Below the pieces are notes generated by a model that was given only the letters and a program-made list of their open reading frames with translations, made no database searches and was not told the DNA's origin. Position numbers and translations under genes: made by a program. Positions 16,515 to 23,585 of a DNA stretch of 64,000 nt are shown here, piece after piece. Origin of the DNA: Arthrobacter sp. ISL-48 (lineage in GTDB: Bacteria > Actinomycetota > Actinomycetes > Actinomycetales > Micrococcaceae); contig NZ_JAGGPL010000004.1 in assembly GCF_018613805.1 (NCBI RefSeq), positions 62,001 to 126,000 of the forward strand, in the 5' to 3' direction. The stretch's first letter is position 1. Each line of letters opens with the position of its first letter.

Positions 16515-17531
16515 TCAGTCGAGCAGTGCGGACACTGCCGGGCCCAGCCGGATCTTGCCAACCGGCCGCCCGCCGCCCAGCACCGGCTCAACCACTTTTT
16601 CCAGAACACTGGAGACGCCCGGAATGTCCACCGCTCCGGCCGCCGCCAGGAGGGTCAGCCCCACCAGGGAGGTGGCGCGGAGGTTACCGTCGAGCATCTT
16701 GACAGCCACGGATACGCCCTGCGGGGTGGCCATCACCAGCACTCCCTCCGCCCCGATCTTGGCGATGATCTCCAGCTCGTCCATCACAATGGTGTTGGCC
16801 TCGCCGCTGCCCTGAACCGCCCAGGGGTAGTCGAGCATGGAGGTGGCGATAGTGGCGGCACGGGCGTTGGAGTTCCTGTCCCCGGGAGCCTTGGCCAGCA
16901 GCGAAAAGGCGCGGGCCAGCCCGGTGAGCGAAATTGCGGCCACCGGGGCGCCGCAGCCGTCGATGCCCAGGTGTGCGATCTGTTCGCCGGCGTATTCCTC
17001 GATCACGCTGCGGACGCGCTGCTGCAGCGGGTGGTTGGGCTCGAGATAGCTGTGGGTGTCCCAGCCGTTTTCCGTGCAGGCCCAGAGGAAGGCGGCGTGC
17101 TTGCCGGAGCAGTTGAAGGCGAGCTTGGACTTGCCGCGTTCCGAGCGGACCAGCCAGTTCCGGGCTGTCTCATCCTGCGGCCACGCAACCGGGCACTGGA
17201 GCTGGTCCTCCCGTACTCCCGCAGCCTTGAGCATCCCCTCCACCACGTCCATGTGGTCCAGGGAGCCCACATGGCTGGCGCAGGCAAGGGCCACTTGAGC
17301 GCCACGCAAGGGGACGCCGGACTGCATCGAGGCCAGGGCCTGCAGTGGCTTGAGCGCGGACCGGGCGTAGATGGGGGTAGCGACGTCTCCCAGTTCGGTG
17401 ACCACCGTGCCGTCCGCCGCCAAAACCACTGCCGAGCCGATGTGTCGGGACTCGACAAAACCGCTGCGTTCCACCACAGCCAGTTCGACGGCGGAATCCA
17501 CGGTAAAGGTGGCATGGGGGTTGTGCGGCAT
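16515..17531 (-). CDS. L-asparaginase II-family (Rhizobium etli type) hydrolase
   Basis: A 338-residue member of the asparaginase II family, which hydrolyses asparagine to aspartate and ammonia and is unrelated to the E. coli-type enzymes. Conserved blocks are ATPIYARSALKPLQA, ACASHVGSLDHM, FNCSGKHAAFLW and HLGIDGCGAPV, including the serine-lysine and cysteine positions typical of this family. On the minus strand TAGACT stands 6 nt before the ATG, so the message is probably leaderless. It is followed by the SCP2-like gene. Cytoplasmic, with no signal peptide. Confidence 0.85.
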   Translation of the reverse strand: MPHNPHATFTVDSAVELAVVERSGFVESRHIGSAVVLAADGTVVTELGDVATPIYARSALKPLQALASMQSGVPLRGAQVALACASHVGSLDHMDVVEGMLKAAGVREDQLQCPVAWPQDETARNWLVRSERGKSKLAFNCSGKHAAFLWACTENGWDTHSYLEPNHPLQQRVRSVIEEYAGEQIAHLGIDGCGAPVAAISLTGLARAFSLLAKAPGDRNSNARAATIATSMLDYPWAVQGSGEANTIVMDELEIIAKIGAEGVLVMATPQGVSVAVKMLDGNLRATSLVGLTLLAAAGAVDIPGVSSVLEKVVEPVLGGGRPVGKIRLGPAVSALLD

Positions 17532-17537
17532 GATGCC

Positions 17538-17543
17538 AGTCTA
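17538..17543 (-). promoter_or_regulatory. -10 box, leaderless start of asparaginase
   Basis: TAGACT, then GGCATC (6 nt), then the ATG at 17531, all on the minus strand. Confidence 0.55.
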
Positions 17544-17567
17544 GGGGCCGGGAACGGGAATCCCCGG

Positions 17568-19145
17568 CTACTCCACGGTGACCATGACGGACTGCCAGCC
17601 GGAGGCGCCGTCGGGGACTGGATCGGCGCGCTCGTCGGTCTGCACCTCGCCGGTTCCGTCGGTGGCGCGGGCCCTGACGTAGTGCGGCCCGGGGGTAGCT
17701 TCCCAGTCGAAGGACCATTGCCGCCACGTGATCAGGGACGCCTCGGCGGACAGCACGGCCTCGGCCCATCCGCCGTTGTCGATCTGGACTTCGACCTTGG
17801 TGATGCCGCGGGTCTGGGCCCACGCCGTGCCGCCGATGGTCATTCGTCCGGCCCGCACCCTGGCGAAGGATTTGGGTACCTCTACCCGTGCCATGGTCTT
17901 GATGGGCCCGCGCTCGGACCATCCGCGCTGCGTCCAGTAGGCCTTGCTGTCAGCGAAGCGGGTCACCTCAAGGTCCACCACCCACTTGGTGGCCGAGACG
18001 AAGCCGTACAGCCCCGGCACGACCATGCGTACGGGATAGCCGTGTTCCAACGGTAGCGGCTCGCCGTTCATAGCAATTGCCAGGATGGCGTCCCGGTCAT
18101 CCTGCAGGACCTCCAGTGGCGTGGAGGCGCTGAAGCCGTCCACAGACGTCGAAAGCACCATATCCGCGCCGTCGCGGGGACGCGCCCGCTTGAGGACTTC
18201 GCGGATGGGCAGCCCCAGCCACCTGGCGTTTCCGGCGAGGTTTCCGCCCACCGGATTGGAGACACAGGTGAGGGTCACGTGGGATTCGATGAGGTCGGCG
18301 TCGAGCAGGTCCTGGAACGTCAGGCGGACCTCCTGCTCAACGAGGCCGTGGACCCGCAGTTCCCAGTCCTTGGCATCGATCTCGGGCACGCTCAGCGCGG
18401 TATCAATGCGGTAGAAATCGCCGTTGGGAGTCACCCAGGGCGCGACGCCGGCCACCGGGGACTGCACTCCGGCGGGCACGGCCGCGGCCATTCTCACCGG
18501 GGCAGGTAGCTGCAAAGCCTCCCTGGCCTGGGCGATGTTGCTCCGGGCGGCACCCAGGAGGCGGCCGCCGGTGGCGGCGATTCCGGCGACCGCAGCCGTG
18601 ATACCGGCCGCGGCGAAGAACCTGCGCCGGCTGGTGGCGGGACGCCCTGGCTCTTTGGCGGCCGTGTCGGACGGGGCATCCGGCCAGTGGTTCAGTCTCC
18701 ACAGCGGGGAGATCAGGAGCCGCAGCACCACCAGCCCGGCCAGCGTGCCCGCCAGGGTAGGGATGGCATCCACCGGCTTGACGCTGGCCCGCGTCACCAC
18801 GCTGGCCACGATCACCGCGCCCATCAGCAGCACACCGGCCACCCCCAGCGCCCACCTGCGGTAGGCAACAACGCCCAGCACGCAGGCCAGCACGAGGATG
18901 GTCAGGCCCATGCCAGCGAATAGTGCGGCCTTGTCATTGGTGCCGAACGTGGCGATGGCAAAGTCCTTCATCCACGGCGGCGTGAAGTCGATGAACGTGG
19001 ACCCCAGGGCGATCAGGGGAGTGGCCCGCGCCGTAAAGAAGGCCCCGATCAGCTCCGCAACGGAAAGTACGACGGCGGCAGCCATCACGCCGGCAAGCGC
19101 GGCCATGGCGGTGGGCCCCTTGAGCCAGTTCATGAGCTTCTTCAT
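17568..19145 (-). CDS. Membrane-anchored sulfite-oxidase-fold molybdoenzyme
   Basis: A 525-residue molybdopterin oxidoreductase. Residues about 5-160 form four or five membrane helices. A twin-arginine-like segment SRRRFFAAAGITAAVAG follows at about 175-190, so the catalytic part is probably exported. The sulfite-oxidase-type molybdopterin domain holds the molybdenum-binding Cys in LTCVSNPVGGNLAGNARWLG, then EHGYPVRMVVPGLYGFVS. The dimerisation domain closes the protein (GGTAWAQTRGITKVEVQID). The start at 19145 (MKKLMNW) begins the first helix; the frame is open well upstream but antisense to purD. The physiological substrate is unknown. Confidence 0.87.
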   Translation of the reverse strand: MKKLMNWLKGPTAMAALAGVMAAAVVLSVAELIGAFFTARATPLIALGSTFIDFTPPWMKDFAIATFGTNDKAALFAGMGLTILVLACVLGVVAYRRWALGVAGVLLMGAVIVASVVTRASVKPVDAIPTLAGTLAGLVVLRLLISPLWRLNHWPDAPSDTAAKEPGRPATSRRRFFAAAGITAAVAGIAATGGRLLGAARSNIAQAREALQLPAPVRMAAAVPAGVQSPVAGVAPWVTPNGDFYRIDTALSVPEIDAKDWELRVHGLVEQEVRLTFQDLLDADLIESHVTLTCVSNPVGGNLAGNARWLGLPIREVLKRARPRDGADMVLSTSVDGFSASTPLEVLQDDRDAILAIAMNGEPLPLEHGYPVRMVVPGLYGFVSATKWVVDLEVTRFADSKAYWTQRGWSERGPIKTMARVEVPKSFARVRAGRMTIGGTAWAQTRGITKVEVQIDNGGWAEAVLSAEASLITWRQWSFDWEATPGPHYVRARATDGTGEVQTDERADPVPDGASGWQSVMVTVE

Positions 19146-19270
19146 GCCACTGGTTCGTAGCGGCGGCCACGGTGGATTGTTGCGGATGGTCCGTGGAACG
19201 TTTGCCGACCCGCAAAGGGTCCCGTCCGGGAGACGGAGACGCAGCTTAGGAGCCAGCCGGGTGCACAAAG

Positions 19271-19276
19271 TACCCT
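19271..19276 (+). promoter_or_regulatory. -10 box upstream of purD
   Basis: TACCCT lies 8 nt before the GTG at 19285; the same hexamer precedes TrhO at 61703. It suggests a leaderless or nearly leaderless purD message. Confidence 0.4.
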
Positions 19277-19284
19277 TGGTGACT

Positions 19285-20601
19285 GTGAAGGTACTCGTCA
19301 TCGGCCCCGGAGGCCGCGAACACGCCATTGTCCGCTCCCTGCTCGCCGACCCCAACGTGTCCGAGGTCCACGCAGCCCCCGGCAACGCCGGCATCAGCAA
19401 GCTGGTCCCCATCCACGACATCAACGGCAATGATCCAGAGGCCGTGGCGGCCCTGGCCACCAGGCTGACCGCGGACCTGGTGGTTGTGGGCCCCGAGGCT
19501 CCCCTCGCCGCGGGCGTGGCCGACGCCGTTCGCGAAGCCGGCATCCCGGTGTTCGGGCCCAGCAAGGCGGCAGCCCAGTTGGAGGCCTCCAAGGCATTCG
19601 CCAAGGAAATCATGGCTGAAGCAGGCGTGCCCACCGCCATGGCCATGGTGGCCGCCAACGCGGAGGAAGCGGCCTCGGCGCTGGACACCTTCGGCGCGCC
19701 CTTCGTGGTGAAGGACGACGGCCTGGCGGCAGGCAAGGGCGTTGTAGTCACCAACGACCGCGAGGAAGCCTTGGCGCATGCCCAGGCGTGCTTTGAGGCA
19801 GGCGGCACCGTGGTGATCGAGGAATTCCTGGATGGACCCGAAGTCTCGGTCTTCGTCCTGTGCGATGGGCGCAACACGGTGGCGCTCTCCCCGGCCCAGG
19901 ACTTCAAGCGCATCTTCGACAACGACGAAGGGCCCAACACCGGTGGCATGGGCGCCTACACACCACTGGAATGGGCTCCCGAGGGCCTGGTCCAGGAAGT
20001 CATCGACCGCGTGGCCCAGCCCACCATCAACGAAATGGCCCGCCGCGGCACTCCGTTCGTGGGTGTGCTGTTCGTCGGCCTCGCCCTGACCTCCCGCGGA
20101 ACCCGCGTCATCGAGTTCAACGTCCGGTTCGGCGATCCCGAAACCCAGGCCGTGCTGGCCCGCCTCAAGACACCACTCGGTGCGCTGCTGCTGGCAGCCG
20201 CCAAAGGCGAACTGGACCAGGCAGAGGAGCTGCGCTGGTCAAAGGAAACGGCTGTCGCCGTCGTCGTCGCGTCCGAAAACTACCCGGATGCGCCGCGCAT
20301 CGGCGACCGTATCCGTGGGCTCAAGAAGGTGGATGAGCTGGAGGGGGTGCACGTGATCCACGCGGGCACCGCGTTCGACGACGAAGGGAAGGTGGTCTCT
20401 GCCGGTGGCCGCGTGCTCGCCGTGGTTGCCCTCGGCAGTGACCTCGTTGAAGCACGCGAAAGGGCGTACGACGGCGTGGAGCTGGTCCAGCTGGAAGGCT
20501 CCCAGTTCCGAACGGACATCGGGGGCAAGGCGGCCCGCGGTGAGATCAAGGTGTCATCCAGCGCAACAGCATCGCTGCCCGTGACGAAGACGAAGGCATA
20601 G
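19285..20601 (+). CDS. purD: Phosphoribosylamine-glycine ligase
   Basis: A 438-residue ATP-grasp enzyme, second step of de novo purine synthesis, joining glycine to phosphoribosylamine. The N-terminal MKVLVIGPGGREHAIV loop is diagnostic. The ATP-grasp core shows PFVVKDDGLAAGKGVVV and EEFLDGPEVSVFVLCDG, and the metal/ATP site is RVIEFNVRFGDPETQAVL. The GTG at 19285 puts the conserved loop at the N-terminus; another GTG two codons earlier cannot be excluded, and the long upstream open frame is antisense to the molybdoenzyme. PurC follows with a one-base gap. Confidence 0.95.
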   Translation: MKVLVIGPGGREHAIVRSLLADPNVSEVHAAPGNAGISKLVPIHDINGNDPEAVAALATRLTADLVVVGPEAPLAAGVADAVREAGIPVFGPSKAAAQLEASKAFAKEIMAEAGVPTAMAMVAANAEEAASALDTFGAPFVVKDDGLAAGKGVVVTNDREEALAHAQACFEAGGTVVIEEFLDGPEVSVFVLCDGRNTVALSPAQDFKRIFDNDEGPNTGGMGAYTPLEWAPEGLVQEVIDRVAQPTINEMARRGTPFVGVLFVGLALTSRGTRVIEFNVRFGDPETQAVLARLKTPLGALLLAAAKGELDQAEELRWSKETAVAVVVASENYPDAPRIGDRIRGLKKVDELEGVHVIHAGTAFDDEGKVVSAGGRVLAVVALGSDLVEARERAYDGVELVQLEGSQFRTDIGGKAARGEIKVSSSATASLPVTKTKA

Positions 20602-20602
20602 C

Positions 20603-21556
20603 ATGACTGAGAATTCCTCCCTCGAACCGGCGGCCACAAAGGGCCTGAAGACTGAAACCCTGGACCTGCCGGGCTGGAAGCACGTCTATTCGGGCAAGGT
20701 CCGGGACCTGTATGAGCCCGTCGACGAATCCATCCGCGACCAGGCGGGCCAGGACTGCGTTCTGGTGGTGGCCAGCGACCGCATCAGCGCCTTCGATCAC
20801 GTGCTGGCCAGCGAAATCCCGGATAAGGGACGCATCCTTACGCAACTGAGCCTGTGGTGGTTCGACCAGTTGGATGTGATGCACCACGTGCTGGCGTCAA
20901 CAGTGGAGGGCGGTGTTCCCGCTGCCGTTGAAGGCCGTGCCATGATCTGCAAGAAGCTGGAGATGTTCCCTGTGGAGTGCATCGCCCGCGGCTACCTCAC
21001 CGGTTCCGGTCTTCTGGAGTACAACGCCTCAGGCACTGTCTGCGGGATACCCCTTCCGCCGGGTCTGGTGGACGGTTCCCGGCTGGAGACGGCGATCTTC
21101 ACCCCGTCCGCCAAGGCTGACCTGGGCGAGCATGACGAGAACATCACCTACGACGCCGTGGTGGCGATGGTAGGGGACGACATCGCCGCGCGGCTGAGCG
21201 AACTGACCTTGAAGATCTACAACACCGCGGAGAAGATCGCCCGGGAACGCGGCATCATTCTGGCTGACACCAAGGTGGAGTTCGGCTACGACGCCGTGTC
21301 CGGTGCCATCACTCTGGGCGACGAGGTGCTGACGCCGGATTCTTCGCGCTTCTGGGACGCGGGAACCTACGAGCCGGGCAAGGCGCAGCCCTCGTATGAC
21401 AAGCAGTACGTCCGGGACTGGCTGACCTCGGCCGAATCCGGCTGGGACAGGAACTCAGACACGCCCCCGCCGGCGTTGCCCGAGGAGGTCGTGAGCCGGA
21501 CCCGCGGCCGCTATGTGGAGGCTTACGAGAAGCTGACCGGAAAAGCCTTCTCCTAG
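20603..21556 (+). CDS. purC: Phosphoribosylaminoimidazole-succinocarboxamide synthase
   Basis: A 317-residue SAICAR synthetase that joins aspartate to CAIR in purine synthesis. It has the YSGKVRDLYE ATP loop (about residues 30-39), VVASDRISAFDHVL, VECIARGYLTGSGL and LADTKVEFGYD. The length is as in Actinobacteria, with an N-terminal extension of about 20 residues. It is in an operon with purD. It ends four bases into the convergent XRE-TPR gene, so the two stop codons overlap. Confidence 0.95.
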   Translation: MTENSSLEPAATKGLKTETLDLPGWKHVYSGKVRDLYEPVDESIRDQAGQDCVLVVASDRISAFDHVLASEIPDKGRILTQLSLWWFDQLDVMHHVLASTVEGGVPAAVEGRAMICKKLEMFPVECIARGYLTGSGLLEYNASGTVCGIPLPPGLVDGSRLETAIFTPSAKADLGEHDENITYDAVVAMVGDDIAARLSELTLKIYNTAEKIARERGIILADTKVEFGYDAVSGAITLGDEVLTPDSSRFWDAGTYEPGKAQPSYDKQYVRDWLTSAESGWDRNSDTPPPALPEEVVSRTRGRYVEAYEKLTGKAFS

Positions 21557-22827
21557 CCTGCCTTCGCGGCCTTATCCGCCTTGGCGGCGCGCTGCTGGGC
21601 GAGATTGATCTCCAGGACGGCGTCCAGTGCCTGCTGAACGCGGTCCTGGGCGCCGGCGGCACTGAAAGCTTTCTGCGCCTCCTTGAGGTAGACCAGGGCT
21701 TCGTCGGACTCGCCGGCAGCCTTGAGGGATTTTCCGAGCAGGAGCGACACTTCACCAGCTGTGTGCTTGGCGAGGGCGCCGCGTTCCGCGTGGATTTCGC
21801 GGAGCTTCTCGACGGCGGCAACGATGTCGCCGGTGAGGTAGAGCCAGCGGGCGCGGATGAAGGCTACTTCCAGATGATCGGTCTTGTTGCCGCCGACGAT
21901 GGACAGCGCCAGTTCGGCGCGTTCGATGGACGTCAGCGTTTCCGGCTCCACAATCCCCGAGGACAGGCGCACGGCAGCCGATGCCTTGTTGAAACGGGCC
22001 CAGAGTTCGATGTCGTTGGCGGGGGAGAGCATCCTGGCCGCCCGCTCGTGGTACTTGATGCCCTCGGGGTAGTCATGGCGCATGAAAGCCACGTTGCCGA
22101 TGACCCAGGCCACTTCGCCTGCGAGCTGCGACATCGAATGCTCGTCCACCTGGTCGTTCATGTCCTGGCAGTACTTCCACGCCTCGTCCAGCCGGCCGCT
22201 CTCCGCCAAGGAGCCGATAAGGGCCCGGTGCGCGCCGATGATGAGCGTTGAGCCATTGGGGAGCTGGGAGCAGAGCTTCACGGCTTCCAAAGCGTGGTCC
22301 ACGGCTGTACTCAGCTGGCCCTGCCCCTGGCAGATCCCGGCGAGCATCTGGCGGGCGCGCACGGCGAGGCCCACGGATTCCGTGGCCATCGGGTGCTCCA
22401 GCAGATGCTCCATGATCTTCTGGCACTCTTTCCAGTTGCCCTGCTTGATCAGGCACTCGGCCTGCATGTACGTCATGTTCCACCACGCGCTGGTGTTCTT
22501 GCCTTCAAGGGCGATCTGCGCCGCCGTTGCAGCGTGGCTTGCAGCGAGTGGATAGTCCCTGAGGTCCCATGCCTGGCGTGCGTAGAGACCGGCCAGGACG
22601 TACTCGGCATCGCTGACTGAAATCGGTTGGCTCCAGGCCTCCAGCGCCTTGGGCGCCAGCTCCAGCCTGCGAGCGAGCTCCTCGATCACTTCGGCCGTGG
22701 GCTCCCGACGGCCGGTTTCGAGCAGGGAGATGTAGCTGGGGGAATACAGGTCCTTGCCCAGTTCAGCCTGTGTCAGCCCACGTTCGAGACGCTCCGCTCT
22801 GAGCTTCTCCCCGAATCCGTTGCCCAC
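21553..22827 (-). CDS. XRE-family regulator with TPR-repeat domain
   Basis: A 424-residue cytoplasmic DNA-binding protein. A Cro/CI-type helix-turn-helix covers residues about 5-60 (LTQAELGKDLYSPSYISLLE). The rest is helical with about seven TPR-like pairs, for example WWNMTYMQAECLIKQGNW, GEVAWVIGNVAFMRHDY and GEVSLLLGKSLKAAGESDEA. HTH plus TPR is the architecture of peptide-sensing RRNPP regulators, though it also occurs in regulators with no peptide ligand. The GTG at 22827 has AGGAGG seven bases upstream; the open frame continues over a tRNA and is not coding there. It is divergent from a gene for a small secreted peptide, 132 bp away, which is the likely partner or target. Confidence 0.85.
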   Translation of the reverse strand: MGNGFGEKLRAERLERGLTQAELGKDLYSPSYISLLETGRREPTAEVIEELARRLELAPKALEAWSQPISVSDAEYVLAGLYARQAWDLRDYPLAASHAATAAQIALEGKNTSAWWNMTYMQAECLIKQGNWKECQKIMEHLLEHPMATESVGLAVRARQMLAGICQGQGQLSTAVDHALEAVKLCSQLPNGSTLIIGAHRALIGSLAESGRLDEAWKYCQDMNDQVDEHSMSQLAGEVAWVIGNVAFMRHDYPEGIKYHERAARMLSPANDIELWARFNKASAAVRLSSGIVEPETLTSIERAELALSIVGGNKTDHLEVAFIRARWLYLTGDIVAAVEKLREIHAERGALAKHTAGEVSLLLGKSLKAAGESDEALVYLKEAQKAFSAAGAQDRVQQALDAVLEINLAQQRAAKADKAAKAG

Positions 22828-22847
22828 GGGATATCCTCCTAATTCCG

Positions 22848-22919
22848 GACAGTCTTTATACTCAATGCTTGACAGTCCCTGTGGAAAACATTTTACAATG
22901 TATGTCAACAAGGACAGTG
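22848..22919. promoter_or_regulatory. Divergent promoter/operator region of the XRE-TPR and peptide genes
   Basis: For the peptide gene a -35 TTGACA (22869-22874) and a -10 TACAAT (22894-22899) are visible, with a long 19-bp spacer. The -10 lies inside a perfect inverted repeat, ACATT-TTAC-AATGT (22888-22901). GACAGTC occurs at 22848 and 22871, with GACAGTG at 22913. For the regulator, TATAAA on the minus strand (22860-22855) could be the -10. The AT-rich character stands out against the surrounding GC-rich DNA. These are candidate binding sites for the XRE protein. Confidence 0.55.
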
Positions 22920-22959
22920 CTGATTTTGTAACGAATCCGACCCGTATTGAGGAACTTAT

Positions 22960-23187
22960 ATGTTGAAGAAGATTGCAGCCGCAGCCGTATTGGCTGGGGC
23001 CCTGGCGTTTTCTGCGGCGGCCCCGGCCGTCCTGTCTGCTGGTTCCGTCGCTGACACCACTGGTGTCTCCGTGGCAGTAGGGAACTGGCCTGATCCCATG
23101 TCCAAGCCGGTCAAGGACAAGACGAAGGACAAGGATAGCGGCACTGACTACACCACGTACGTCGGCAACTGGCCCGACCCCATGTAA
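22960..23187 (+). CDS. Small secreted peptide precursor with duplicated VGNWPDPM
   Basis: A 75-residue protein. Residues 1-23 or so form a Sec signal peptide (MLKKIAAAAVLAGALAF, then SAAAPA as a likely cleavage site). The octapeptide VGNWPDPM occurs at 40-47 and again as the last eight residues, 68-75. The link between them is charged and Lys/Asp-rich (KPVKDKTKDKD), then GTDYTTY. There are no cysteines. GAGGA ends six bases before the ATG, and two stop codons and a strong terminator follow, so the gene is its own transcription unit. The layout resembles pro-peptides of pheromones processed outside the cell. I know no described family with this sequence; an ordinary small exported protein is the alternative. 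Confidence 0.8.
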   Translation: MLKKIAAAAVLAGALAFSAAAPAVLSAGSVADTTGVSVAVGNWPDPMSKPVKDKTKDKDSGTDYTTYVGNWPDPM

Positions 23188-23208
23188 TAACTTCTCACAA
23201 GGAGGCGA

Positions 23209-23242
23209 GGCCCTGGGACATGGCGGTCCATGTTCCGGGGCC
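23209..23242 (+). terminator. Terminator of the peptide gene
   Basis: A 15-bp stem (23209-23223 with 23228-23242, two wobble pairs) and a CGGT loop, 21 nt after the stop, followed by ATTCCTTT. Confidence 0.75.
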
Positions 23243-23252
23243 ATTCCTTTGC

Positions 23253-23309
23253 CCGTATGACACCGCTGCCCGTATGACATCGGTGCGTGGGTATGACAGC
23301 GGTGCCTGG
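23253..23309 (+). repeat. Three short direct repeats, GTATGACANCGSTGC
   Basis: GTATGACACCGCTGC, GTATGACATCGGTGC and GTATGACAGCGGTGC begin at 23255, 23272 and 23291, 17-19 bp apart. They lie between the peptide terminator and the tRNA terminator. The regular spacing suggests a repeated protein-binding site or a decayed tandem repeat. Confidence 0.55.
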
Positions 23310-23316
23310 GCAAAGC

Positions 23317-23344
23317 AAAAGAGGGCCTCCCCAAGGAGACCCTC
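23317..23344 (-). terminator. Terminator of tRNA-Pro
   Basis: On the minus strand a 10-bp stem (23335-23344 with 23321-23330, one T-G pair) with a TTGG loop is followed by TTTT, beginning 8 nt after the CCA end of the tRNA. Confidence 0.8.
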
Positions 23345-23351
23345 TTGTTGT

Positions 23352-23428
<77 letters not shown>

Positions 23429-23562
23429 ATCCGCTGCAAAAGCAACTTTACAAGAATAGCCGATGCCTGGTCCCGATGCGAAATCCGTGGCGGCGGAATC
23501 TCCGCAGGTCTGGAGCGGCCGGCGGTGGCCCCATGCGGGAACACGCCGGCGCACCGCTCACA

Positions 23563-23578
23563 GGTGGGGAAACCCACC
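23563..23578 (-). terminator. GAAA/TTTC-loop hairpin after the ABC exporter
   Basis: A perfect 6-bp stem, GGTGGG (23563-23568) with CCCACC (23573-23578), lies 7 nt after the stop of the ABC gene on the minus strand. It has no T-tract, so it is weak as a terminator but well placed as a 3' end structure. Confidence 0.4.
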
Positions 23579-23585
23579 GACCCAC

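Noticed and set aside
18898..19284. N-terminal extension of purD
   Set aside because: The region is antisense to the membrane domain of the molybdoenzyme, and PurD homology starts at 19285.
22960..23187. Small peptide as a RiPP or bacteriocin precursor
   Set aside because: No modification, protease or immunity gene is adjacent, there are no cysteines, and it has a Sec signal instead of a RiPP leader; not fully excluded.
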